Assembly (NCBI RefSeq): GCF_963974575.1
Contig: NZ_CAXBBQ010000002.1
Span: 490,459 to 554,458, forward strand
DNA from: Sphingosinicella sp963974575
Lineage (GTDB): Bacteria > Pseudomonadota > Alphaproteobacteria > Sphingomonadales > Sphingomonadaceae
Reading direction: 5' to 3'
Length of the DNA: 64,000 nucleotides
Part shown: piece after piece, positions 15,987-24,173 of the stretch
How the letters are laid out: the number at the start of each line of letters is the position of its first letter
How positions within the stretch are numbered: the stretch's first letter is position 1
The notes under the pieces: model-generated
Told to the model about the DNA's origin: nothing
The model's input: the letters and a program-made list of their open reading frames with translations, nothing else
Database searches by the model: none
Position numbers and translations under genes: made by a program

Positions 15987-17243
15987 ATGCGTACACCCGC
16001 CCTGCTCCTTGCCTGTTTTATCCTTGCTCAAGCGGACAAACAGGTCATGGGCCTGCTCGCGATCGACGTGCAGCAGAGCTTTGGCCTCACCAATACGCAG
16101 CTCGGCTTTTTGCAAGGCGGCGCGTTTGCGATCGCGTTCGCCATCGGCGGATTGCCGATTTCCAGACTGATCGACTCCGGCAATCGGGTAAAACTCGCGG
16201 CCGCTTGCGTTGCCCTGTGGAGCGTGGCCACGATCCTTTGCGGGTTTGCGGGATCGTTCGCCGCACTCCTGCTGTTTCGCGCGGCCACGGCGGTCGCCGA
16301 GGCGGGGCTGCCGCCGGCCGCCTTTTCGATCTTCAGCCAGCAGCGCGATCCTCGGCGTGTGGCACGCCTGACCGGCATTTTCATGCTGGCACCCTTTGTC
16401 GGCACGGGGCTCATGTTCCTGCTCGGCGGCAACCTGCTTGAGATCGCCAGAAGCGGCGTTGTGGATTTCGTCAGCGCCGCGGAACCTTGGCGCGTGGTCT
16501 TCTTCGCGGTCGGTGTTCCCGGCCTGATCCTGGCACCCCTGCTTGCGATGTTCGGCCGAGAACCGCCGCGCACGCCCCCACCATCAAACCAAACGACAAT
16601 GCCGGACTACAAGAGCATATTCCGGTTCATTTTCCGGGAGCAGCCGTTCCTTCGCAATTACTATTTCGCCCTCACCGCCTTCTACGCGGCAACTGCAAGC
16701 CTGCTAGCCTGGTATCCGGCGTCGCTGGTCAAAACACTTGGGATGACAACCGGTTCGGCAGGCGCCCACGCTGGCGCAACCTATCTGGTCGGGGGTATCG
16801 CGGGCGCCCTGGCAGGTACGGCCTATTTTTCATCGCACCGCGCCTTGAGTCCTGCGCTGATGGCACGCGCATTTGTTGTGCTTGCGGCCCTGCTGGGCCC
16901 TGTTGTGATTGCACTTCCGCTCATGCGGGACCTCGCCCCCTCGCTCGCGCTTTATGGCCTGTTCGCGTTTTTCTCTTCCGCCGTCCTCGCACTGATGCCG
17001 GTCCCCGTTCAACTGACGCTGGAGGATCGCGCTCGGGCACGCGGAACCGCGATCCTCTCGCTGCTGATGTCCGCGTGCGCCGGAACCGCCGGGCCGCTGT
17101 TCGTAGGCGTTTTCATGGACACCACCGGCGAGCCGCTGAGCGTCGCGCTCCTGTGGACAATGATCATTTCTTCGCTCGCCTCGGTCTGGTTCTTTGCGCG
17201 GGCCGCGCGGTCGACCGCACCGAAGTTTAGTTCAACAATTTAA
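15987..17243 (+). CDS. MFS transporter
   Basis: 418 residues from ATG 15987 (MRTPALLLACFILAQADKQV); the upstream ATG at 15912 would add a polar, cysteine-containing leader that overlaps the promoter. About 12 membrane helices with a polar central loop near PPRTPPPSNQTTMPD. Features of the anion:cation symporter/aromatic-acid branch include the early LAIDVQQSFGLTNTQLGFLQ stretch. A likely role is uptake of the pathway substrate across the inner membrane, matching the TonB receptor at 20386 for the outer membrane. The ribosome site is weak. Confidence 0.88.
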   Translation: MRTPALLLACFILAQADKQVMGLLAIDVQQSFGLTNTQLGFLQGGAFAIAFAIGGLPISRLIDSGNRVKLAAACVALWSVATILCGFAGSFAALLLFRAATAVAEAGLPPAAFSIFSQQRDPRRVARLTGIFMLAPFVGTGLMFLLGGNLLEIARSGVVDFVSAAEPWRVVFFAVGVPGLILAPLLAMFGREPPRTPPPSNQTTMPDYKSIFRFIFREQPFLRNYYFALTAFYAATASLLAWYPASLVKTLGMTTGSAGAHAGATYLVGGIAGALAGTAYFSSHRALSPALMARAFVVLAALLGPVVIALPLMRDLAPSLALYGLFAFFSSAVLALMPVPVQLTLEDRARARGTAILSLLMSACAGTAGPLFVGVFMDTTGEPLSVALLWTMIISSLASVWFFARAARSTAPKFSSTI

Positions 17244-17253
17244 CATCGATTCG

Positions 17254-17281
17254 TTGACGTTTTGTATTTTTGCAGTAGCCT
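17254..17281 (+). promoter_or_regulatory. promoter of the 17314-20263 operon
   Basis: TTGACG (17254-17259), 16 bases, TAGCCT (17276-17281). The -10 and spacing are identical to those in front of the ligase operon (9633-9660). A TCGATTCGTT stretch just upstream may be part of a regulator site. Confidence 0.5.
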
Positions 17282-17313
17282 GCGTCAGATCGATGCACAG
17301 CATGAGAGGGTGT

Positions 17314-17727
17314 ATGTCCGGAATTATCCCAACAGGTCTCTGGGTCATGGACGAGGCACGGTCGCGTAAACTGACACCGGCATCGCTCACGCTCTGGGTT
17401 CTGAAAGATGACGGCAACCAGCTCGTCTGGGTCTCCGTCGAGACCGATCCGCAGGGCAAGATTTCGGTGTGCAGCTTCGATGGCATGTATGGCGGCCCCG
17501 CGACAACCGTGCAGGGCAACGGATTTGTGGTGTCGCTGCGCAGCCCCGCGCCCCGAAAAGTTGAGGTGTCCGGCGAGGTTCCGGGCATGGGTCCGTTCGT
17601 CGAGCGCAGCGAAATCTCCGAGGATGGACGCAAAATGATCGTCCACGGCGAGGTGTGCGCCGGGGCCGAAACCACGACTTGGTATGAAGAATTCAACTGG
17701 CAGGGCCCGAGCCCGCACGGGCTTTGA
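17314..17727 (+). CDS. conserved small protein of unknown function in the catabolic cluster
   Basis: 137 residues, ATG 17314 with GAGAGGG upstream. No signal peptide or membrane span. It appears rich in beta structure, with a tryptophan- and charge-rich pattern (LTLWVLKDDGNQLVWVSVE, WYEEFNWQG) that could be a lipocalin- or nuclear-transport-like barrel. First gene of a transcript with the isochorismatase-like hydrolase and the MOSC-reductase fusion. I do not recognise a characterised family; a ligand-binding or catalytic barrel in the pathway is possible. Confidence 0.72.
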   Translation: MSGIIPTGLWVMDEARSRKLTPASLTLWVLKDDGNQLVWVSVETDPQGKISVCSFDGMYGGPATTVQGNGFVVSLRSPAPRKVEVSGEVPGMGPFVERSEISEDGRKMIVHGEVCAGAETTTWYEEFNWQGPSPHGL

Positions 17728-17762
17728 GCCTGGCCGGTTGCCCCTGCCCAACGGAGACTCCG

Positions 17763-18563
17763 ATGACCACCAGCACGATTCCGGACACGCACACCTGGGC
17801 CACGCTCGGCACGGAGGGGCGCAACACCTACCGCGTAAGCGATTCGGTGATCGATATGCGTCGCCCCGCGCCGTCGGGCCCAACCACAAGGTTGACCGCT
17901 GAGCCCCAGGACGTGCTGATCGATTTGGCGCGAACCGCGCTCGTCATCGTTGATATGCAGAATGATTTCTGCAGCAAGGATGGCTGGATTGCCTCGCTCG
18001 GCATCGATTTCGCGGCCGGGCGCGCGCTCGTCGATCCGATCAACCGGGCGGCGGCGGCCATGCGCGCATGCGGCGCCCCCGTGATCTGGCTGAACTGGGG
18101 TGTCCGGCCCGATCGGGCCAACCTGTCGCCCGGGACACAGCATCCCTTCAATCCGAACGGACAAGGTCCGGGCCTCGCCGGATCGACAACGTTCGGCAGG
18201 CGAACTTACAAGGTGCTTCAGCAAGGCGAATGGGGCGCACGGCTTATCGATGGGCTGACCCGGGACGCATCGGACATCTGCGTGGACAAGCACAGAATCA
18301 GCGGCTTTTACGATACGCCGCTCGATTCCATTCTGAAGAACCACGGCATTTCGACCGTGCTTTTTGCCGGTGTGAATGCCGATCATTGCGTACTCGGCAC
18401 GTTGATGGATGCCAATTTTCATGGCTACGACACGATCATGCTGGAAGACTGCGTGGCCACGACATCTCCGGATTTCTGCATGCAGGCGACGCTGCACAAT
18501 GTGCGCTTCTGCTTCGGCTTCACGACGACATCCACGGTGCTCGCCGAAGCGCTGAACCCGTGA
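17763..18563 (+). CDS. isochorismatase-superfamily cysteine hydrolase
   Basis: 266 residues, ATG 17763 with GGAGA upstream. Catalytic triad visible: Asp64 (VIVDMQNDFC), Lys176 (VDKHRISGF) and Cys209 (VNADHCVLGT). Family members hydrolyse amides, ureides or N-carbamoyl groups (RutB, N-carbamoylsarcosine amidase, biuret hydrolase). The extended N-terminal part and SLGIDF segment are RutB-like. In this cluster it may hydrolyse an amide or CoA-linked intermediate; the substrate is unknown. Confidence 0.87.
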   Translation: MTTSTIPDTHTWATLGTEGRNTYRVSDSVIDMRRPAPSGPTTRLTAEPQDVLIDLARTALVIVDMQNDFCSKDGWIASLGIDFAAGRALVDPINRAAAAMRACGAPVIWLNWGVRPDRANLSPGTQHPFNPNGQGPGLAGSTTFGRRTYKVLQQGEWGARLIDGLTRDASDICVDKHRISGFYDTPLDSILKNHGISTVLFAGVNADHCVLGTLMDANFHGYDTIMLEDCVATTSPDFCMQATLHNVRFCFGFTTTSTVLAEALNP

Positions 18564-18583
18564 TCCGCAGCACCTGACACGCC

Positions 18584-20263
18584 ATGCATCTTCTCAATGT
18601 CTCGGCGGGCGGTCTCCATGCTGTCCAGATCGGCACCGAGGTCGTGACGACGGGGCATTTGAAAGCCCCCCAGCCAGAACCCTGGCATGTGACGGACGAT
18701 GGGATTCCCGGTGACAAACGCGCGGTTCACCCGGACAAAATCTACGCTTTCTCCCGAGAGGCTTATGCCTATTGGGGTGAGCAGCTCGGCGTTGAAGCTG
18801 CGCGATGGCCCGACGGCTTCTTCGGCGAGAATTTAACCTTCGATACGCTCGATGAAAGCGATCTCAGGATCGGCGACGTCTTCACCCTCGGAGAGGAGGT
18901 TTGCCTGTTCGTCGCGGGTGCGCGCAGCCCGTGCCTGAAGCTCTCATGGCGGCTCGGGCAGCCGCCGGCGTTCCAACGGGCATTTGCAAAATCGCGGCAC
19001 GCGGGTGTCTATTTTGGCGTTGAATCCCCGGGGCGCGTCCGCCCTGGCGATCGGCTTCGTCGCATCGCACATGACCCTGCGATGCCGAGTGTTGCCGATG
19101 TCAGCGATTTTCTGATCGAGCGCGATCCTCCGCCGCTGGAACCCTTGCAGCGCCTGCTCGGCTATGCACGTCTCAGCGGCACCAACCGACTGTTGCTCTC
19201 CGCCAAACGCGAGGCTGCCGAACGCGCGCAGGACCGGCAGGAAGGCCGGTGGCGGGGATGGCGCCCGTTTGTCGTGAGCAAGGTGACCCAAGAGGCGCCG
19301 GAAATTCGCTCCGTTGAATTCTCCCCAGCCGACGGCGGCCGGTTGCCCCGTGCAAAGCCGGGGCAGCACGTGCAGGCGCAGTTCGAACATGAAGGTGCAA
19401 CCATACGCAGGGCCTGGAGCCTCTCAGCCTTCTCCTTCACGCCGGAGCGCTACCGCGTCACGGTCCGTAAACAGCAGGGCAAAGGCTCTCAGGGCCTACA
19501 TGCATTGCGCCTCGGCGACACCGTTTCGCTCAGCGCCCCGGCCGGTGACTTCACGCTCGACATGGGCAGCTACCGGCCACTCGTGCTCATCGCGGCGGGG
19601 ATCGGCATCACGCCGCTGAAGGCAATGCTCGATGCGCATTTCAGCCGCCGCGACGCGCCGCCGGCATACCTGATTTACGGCGGACGCAGCCCGAAAGACC
19701 TCGCCTTTTGGGAAGAACTCGAAGCGCTGGCCGCAGCGCGTGAGGACTTTTCTCTCACGCTCATCTACAGCCGCGCGGAGGTTCCCGGCGCGCTTCACGG
19801 AAGGATCACGCCGGAGCGGGTGATTGCCGCCCTGTCCGACCTCAGCGTGGTTGTGAACGGCCATCGCCACGCGCTGCCTTGGTTCGAGGCGGCGATCCAT
19901 ATTTGCGGACCCGGAAGCCTTTGCACGGACCTGAAGGATGCGCTGGTGGCGCGCGGCGCGAACGCGAACACCGTCCTGTTCGAGCAATTCGGGCGGACTG
20001 TCGAGCGCAGCGAGGTCGTGGAGGCCAGTGTTCGCTTCGCGAAAAGCGAGCAAACCATTCGCTGGTTTGCCGGAGATGACTTTTCGCTTCTCGAACTCGC
20101 CGAAGCGGCTGGAATTGCGGTGCCAAACAGCTGCCGGAGCGGCTCATGCCTCACCTGCCGCTCGGCGCTTATCAAGGGAACCTCCACAGCCGACCTCGGC
20201 GACGGCACGTGCCTGCCGTGCATTGCGCGCCCACAAGCCGTTGATCTTGTTGTTGATATATAA
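18584..20263 (+). CDS. MOSC domain - ferredoxin reductase - [2Fe-2S] ferredoxin fusion protein
   Basis: 559 residues. Residues 1-160 are a MOSC domain (GIPGDKRAVHP, FFGENLTF, conserved Cys117 in ARSPCLKL), followed by a YiiM-type three-helix segment (about 165-215). Residues 220-450 form a ferredoxin-NADP reductase module (RRAWSLSAFSF for flavin, LIAAGIGITPLKAML for NAD(P)H). The C-terminus is a plant-type ferredoxin with Cys517, Cys522, Cys525 and Cys546. The reductase half is the obvious electron donor for the Rieske oxygenase at 13548. Why a sulfurase-type MOSC domain is attached is unclear. Confidence 0.9.
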   Translation: MHLLNVSAGGLHAVQIGTEVVTTGHLKAPQPEPWHVTDDGIPGDKRAVHPDKIYAFSREAYAYWGEQLGVEAARWPDGFFGENLTFDTLDESDLRIGDVFTLGEEVCLFVAGARSPCLKLSWRLGQPPAFQRAFAKSRHAGVYFGVESPGRVRPGDRLRRIAHDPAMPSVADVSDFLIERDPPPLEPLQRLLGYARLSGTNRLLLSAKREAAERAQDRQEGRWRGWRPFVVSKVTQEAPEIRSVEFSPADGGRLPRAKPGQHVQAQFEHEGATIRRAWSLSAFSFTPERYRVTVRKQQGKGSQGLHALRLGDTVSLSAPAGDFTLDMGSYRPLVLIAAGIGITPLKAMLDAHFSRRDAPPAYLIYGGRSPKDLAFWEELEALAAAREDFSLTLIYSRAEVPGALHGRITPERVIAALSDLSVVVNGHRHALPWFEAAIHICGPGSLCTDLKDALVARGANANTVLFEQFGRTVERSEVVEASVRFAKSEQTIRWFAGDDFSLLELAEAAGIAVPNSCRSGSCLTCRSALIKGTSTADLGDGTCLPCIARPQAVDLVVDI

Positions 20264-20278
20264 AACGACATCGTTTTA
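20261..20278. promoter_or_regulatory. perfect palindromic operator before the TonB receptor gene
   Basis: TAAAACGA-CA-TCGTTTTA is an 8+2+8 perfect inverted repeat starting inside the last codons of the fusion gene, about 110 bases before the receptor start. Most likely a regulator site, possibly for the second MarR. Confidence 0.55.
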
Positions 20279-20385
20279 ATGACAATTTACTTGCGAATCG
20301 CATTTGTTATGTCATTCTCATGCACGGTATCGTGGACCTGACGCAGGAACGGCGCGACCCGATCCGTTCAAAAGGGGGAACGGGA

Positions 20386-22785
20386 ATGATGAACAAAAAA
20401 AACTCGATGCGCGGCCGCGGCCTTACACTTTGCACCACGGCGCTTGTGCCGCTCGCAATCCTCGCCGAACCGGCGAGCGCGATGGCCGCCGAGCAGGAAA
20501 GCGCTGTCGCCTCCGAACCCGATGTGACAGGCAATGAGATCGTCATCACTGCGCAGCGCCGAGCCGAACGGCTGCAGGATGTTCCGGTTTCGGTTGAAGT
20601 GGTCGGCGCGATCGAACTTCGCACTGAAAACCTCACTTCGCTCGTCTCGCTGGCGCGGCAAAACCCCTCGATCAAGGTTCAGGGCAGCGGCCGATCGAGC
20701 AATTTCTTCATTCGCGGTACCGGCTCAGGCGAAAGCCAGTCGTTTGATCAGTCGGTCGGCACATTTGTCGACGACATCTATCACGGCCGCTCGCGCAATT
20801 CCGAAGCGACGTTCCTGGACATAGAACGCGTCGAAATTCTGAAGGGGCCGCAGACGACGTTTTTCGGCAACAACGCCATCGCCGGCGCCTTCAATATCGT
20901 ATCGGTCAAACCCTCCGACGATCTGACAGGCTGGGCACGCGCGCTGCTGTCGCCGACGAGCGGCGAGAGCAGCGGTCAATATGCGCTGGAAGGCGCTGCG
21001 ACACTTCCGTTCACCGACAGTTTCCAGCTTCGCGTCGCGGGCACGATGAACGGCCAAAAGGGCGTTTACCGCAACGTCGCCACCGGGAAATCCGCTCCCG
21101 ACCTGGAGAATTTCGCGTTTCGCGCAACGGCCCGCTACGCACCGACGCCGGGCTTCGAAGCCCTGTTGAAAGGCGAAATCAGCGAGAGCGTGAACAAGGG
21201 CGGGCTGGTGCTGCGGCAAACGCTGTGCCCACCGCCCGCGCCGTTCGCGGCCGCCGGCTTCTGCGCGCTCAATCTTGCCGCAGGGGCGCCCACCGGCCTC
21301 GACAACAGCCTCTACACGTCCAATCCGGGCAACTACAGCCGGCTCCGCAACAAGGAAACGGTGTTGACGCTGAACGCGGACGTTGGAGATCTCACCGTCA
21401 GTTCAGTGACGGGCTATTACGAGTATGATTTCACACTCTCGCTCGACAACGATGGCACCGCGACACAACTGCTGAACGTGCACGCACCGGAAGACTACCG
21501 GCAGTTCAGCCAAGAGCTGCGCCTGACATCTCCCGTCGGCCAGCCGCTGGAGTTCATGGCAGGCCTCTATTTTCAGGACGATAAACTCGACATCCAGCAG
21601 GACATCGGATTTTTCTTTCTGACCCCCAACCTTTCGGCGCCGCCGGTGTTCGCGCCGCTCGTGCCCTATCTGCCGATCGCGCAGCAGGTGCTGGCAACCC
21701 AGAACGGACGTACCTATTCCGCGTTTGGCACGCTGACCTATAACGTTACCGATGCTCTCAAGATCAGTGCAGGCCTGCGCGGCAGCATCATCGAGAAAAG
21801 CTTCGACTGGATGTTGCAGTTCGGCACGGCAACCACCGCCTATGGGAACATCGCGCCCTTCCCGTCCTCGCTCCAGTCGCTCGCCGGCCTTATCGGAATC
21901 GGCACGCCGGGCAGCGTCAGCCTGAAGCGCACCGACAAGCAACTGATGCCGTCGGCGCGCATACAATATGATGTCTCCGACGATATCATGGCCTACGCGT
22001 CTTATGCGCACGGCTTCAAGGCGGGGGGTTTCAGCGTTGCGGAGCTTTCCGCCAATCCGGCGAACTATCCCTTTGAACCGGAGAAGGTCGATGCTTACGA
22101 AATCGGCCTGAAGGGTGAATTCCTGGATCGCCGCCTGACGGTCAATCTCGCCCTGTTCCGCAACGATTTCTCGGACCTGCAGGTCGTCATCAACGGCACC
22201 AACTCCGCCGGTGCGCCGGTGAACTTCGTACGCAATGCCGCGCAGTCCCGCGCGCAGGGCGTGGAGCTGGAAACGGCGCTGAGGGTCACGGATTATTTCC
22301 GCGTATCCGCCTCCGGAACCTACCTGGACTCGAAGTACCGCAACTATCGGGATGCCGGTGCGACATACGCACAGCAGCTGGCCGCCATTCTGGCGGGGCG
22401 CAACCCTTCGGCCGAGAGACAGGATCTGAGCGGCCGGCAAACGCTTTATGCGCCGAAATGGAGCGGTTCGGTTACGGGTACGTTGACAGTGCCGGTGGCA
22501 AGCGAGACGGAGTTGATCGCAGAGGCGACCGGCATATTCTCTTCACGCTACCACACGATCTTCACGCTTGATCCGCTTGCCGAACAGGATGGCTACGCAA
22601 GGCTGGACGCACGCCTCTCCGTTGAATTCATGGACGGCAAGCTCGGCTTCGACATCATCGGCAAGAACCTTACGAACACGGTCGTCCGCACGTTCTCGGG
22701 CTATCAGCCGAACTCCCGCGGAAGCTTTTTTCAGGATCGTCAGCCCTTCCGCAGCGTCGCCTTTCAGGCCCGCTACAGCTTCTGA
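20386..22785 (+). CDS. TonB-dependent outer-membrane receptor
   Basis: 799 residues from ATG 20386 (MMNKKNSMRGRG), preceded by a GGGGGAACGGGA ribosome site. Signal peptide to about residue 36 (ILAEPASAMAA). TonB box-like EIVITAQRRAERLQDVPVSV, then the plug domain (FFIRGTGSGE, VDDIYHGRS, EILKGPQTTFFGNNAIAGAFNI) and a 22-strand barrel ending in an aromatic residue (ARYSF). Typical of the many sphingomonad receptors next to catabolic genes. Probably imports the pathway's aromatic substrate or a conjugate through the outer membrane; possibly controlled by the palindrome upstream. Confidence 0.93.
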   Translation: MMNKKNSMRGRGLTLCTTALVPLAILAEPASAMAAEQESAVASEPDVTGNEIVITAQRRAERLQDVPVSVEVVGAIELRTENLTSLVSLARQNPSIKVQGSGRSSNFFIRGTGSGESQSFDQSVGTFVDDIYHGRSRNSEATFLDIERVEILKGPQTTFFGNNAIAGAFNIVSVKPSDDLTGWARALLSPTSGESSGQYALEGAATLPFTDSFQLRVAGTMNGQKGVYRNVATGKSAPDLENFAFRATARYAPTPGFEALLKGEISESVNKGGLVLRQTLCPPPAPFAAAGFCALNLAAGAPTGLDNSLYTSNPGNYSRLRNKETVLTLNADVGDLTVSSVTGYYEYDFTLSLDNDGTATQLLNVHAPEDYRQFSQELRLTSPVGQPLEFMAGLYFQDDKLDIQQDIGFFFLTPNLSAPPVFAPLVPYLPIAQQVLATQNGRTYSAFGTLTYNVTDALKISAGLRGSIIEKSFDWMLQFGTATTAYGNIAPFPSSLQSLAGLIGIGTPGSVSLKRTDKQLMPSARIQYDVSDDIMAYASYAHGFKAGGFSVAELSANPANYPFEPEKVDAYEIGLKGEFLDRRLTVNLALFRNDFSDLQVVINGTNSAGAPVNFVRNAAQSRAQGVELETALRVTDYFRVSASGTYLDSKYRNYRDAGATYAQQLAAILAGRNPSAERQDLSGRQTLYAPKWSGSVTGTLTVPVASETELIAEATGIFSSRYHTIFTLDPLAEQDGYARLDARLSVEFMDGKLGFDIIGKNLTNTVVRTFSGYQPNSRGSFFQDRQPFRSVAFQARYSF

Positions 22786-22823
22786 CGGGCTTGGACCCAT
22801 ATCTCTCAAGAGGAACCAAGTTC

Positions 22824-23270
22824 GTGGCTGATCAGGCACTGTCCGAGGAATTTCAGGAACTTTATACGGCATGGGGCGAGGCGATCGCCAACAAGCGGCA
22901 CGACTGGCTGGAAGCCTTCTTTGCGGAGGATTTCCTCGGAACGGCGCAGCCGTGGCCCACGCTTCGGGTCAACAAGCAGCAGATGATCGATCTCGACAAG
23001 GCGATCGATGCGATGGAAACCAAATGGGTCAAGGTCGAGGCCCAGCGTATCGGCGATGAAGTGCTCACCATCGGTCACGTCCGGTATATGCGCGAGGAGT
23101 TCCGTGAAGGCGCATCCATCGGGGACGGGATGCCGAGCGGACAGCAGATCGCCGAACTCACCAAGGGCAAGGTTGCCGTCTATCTGAACGCCTGGCGGCA
23201 TAACGGAGACCATTGGCAGTGCTATGACCACCATCTGGTCGCGGTCATCGAAGACAAGGGCTTTGAATGA
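22824..23270 (+). CDS. SnoaL/NTF2-like protein
   Basis: 148 residues from GTG 22824 (MADQALSEEFQELY), with AGAGGA about 9 bases upstream; the TTG at 22791 is less likely. Pattern of an NTF2-like (SnoaL/DUF4440) barrel: N-terminal helices with ELYTAWGEAIANKRHDWLE, FFAEDF, then strands ending LNAWRHNGDHWQCYDHHLV. Such folds serve as small isomerases, hydrolases or binding proteins. It follows the TonB receptor by 38 bases, so it is probably in the same transcript. Specific role unknown. Confidence 0.78.
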   Translation: MADQALSEEFQELYTAWGEAIANKRHDWLEAFFAEDFLGTAQPWPTLRVNKQQMIDLDKAIDAMETKWVKVEAQRIGDEVLTIGHVRYMREEFREGASIGDGMPSGQQIAELTKGKVAVYLNAWRHNGDHWQCYDHHLVAVIEDKGFE

Positions 23271-23332
23271 GGCCCCGTGCACAGGTTGACGCTTTCCACG
23301 GCACCATGCAGGAATGACTGCGTCATAGAAGC

Positions 23333-23839
23333 ATGGATGTTGAGATCGTGAAAAAAGAAGGCACCATCGGCCCTGAACAGCTCTCGGAGCTGGAGCTTGG
23401 GCTAACCGTCCTGTGGAACTCGGTGCGGCGCTGGATGAACCAGCGGAGCAAGGCCAGCCTCATCGCCGGACTTTCCGACCTCGACACGTTCCTGCTCCAC
23501 CTTCTCGTCTACCGGGAGCGCCCGCTGCGTGCCACCGACCTCGCCTTTGCCCTCTCGATCGACGACATGCATCTCGTTTCCTACTCGTTGAAGAAGCTCG
23601 TCCGGCTTGAAGCCGTGAAGACAGCACGTCTCGGCAAGGAAATGGTCTATTCGGCTACGGAAAAGGGGCAGCAGCACTATGCGGAGTACCTTGCGGACCG
23701 GAAACGCTACCTGGAACCGGCAATGCGCTATTTCAGTGCAGGCGAATTCGATGCCGAGGGACTGAAAGATCTCTTCCGCGCCATGTCCGCGGTCTATGAA
23801 CAGGCAGCCAGGGCGGCAGCTTCGGAGAAAGGCTCCTGA
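23333..23839 (+). CDS. MarR-like winged-helix regulator
   Basis: 168 residues, ATG 23333. Winged-helix core RPLRATDLAFALSIDDMHLVS, then LVRLEAVKTARLGKEMVYSATEKG, with a C-terminal helical dimerisation part. It is not closely related to the two 154-residue MarR proteins: its wing lacks the DxR signature and the N-terminus differs. It closes the catabolic cluster and is the third regulator in it. It might regulate the TonB/SnoaL genes or the divergent functions to the right. Confidence 0.8.
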   Translation: MDVEIVKKEGTIGPEQLSELELGLTVLWNSVRRWMNQRSKASLIAGLSDLDTFLLHLLVYRERPLRATDLAFALSIDDMHLVSYSLKKLVRLEAVKTARLGKEMVYSATEKGQQHYAEYLADRKRYLEPAMRYFSAGEFDAEGLKDLFRAMSAVYEQAARAAASEKGS

Positions 23840-24173
23840 CCAATTTTCATTGGCCCCAAGCAACGAATTGAAACCGCAAACGCGGTTCAACTCGGACAAT
23901 GAATGGCGTAAGTATCGGATGTCGAGCACATTCACGGAGACCGGCAATCCCGTGACATCTCCGTCGCAGAAAGCGGCCAGCAACACGAAAGACGACAAGG
24001 GCCAGCTAGAGCCGCCCCGAAGCCCGAACGGACAGGCAGGAAACTCGCGCGGGCACACTCGAAATAAATGTCTCGAATTTTGCCTATGCCGGAGCTCGTC
24101 TGACGCAACCAATTGATGGGCTCATGTGTTGTCTTGCTGCGCAGACCCCCCATGCCAGCCCCAGGATGCCAAG
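23840..24173. other. intergenic region at the right border of the catabolic cluster
   Basis: 334 bases with no supported gene. Short frames on both strands here lack ribosome sites and recognisable composition. No clear terminator or promoter was found. Confidence 0.5.

Noticed and set aside
23796..24116. Possible small gene between the third MarR-like gene and the glycosyltransferase
   Set aside because: Overlaps the MarR-like gene end, no ribosome site at the ATG, translation looks random.
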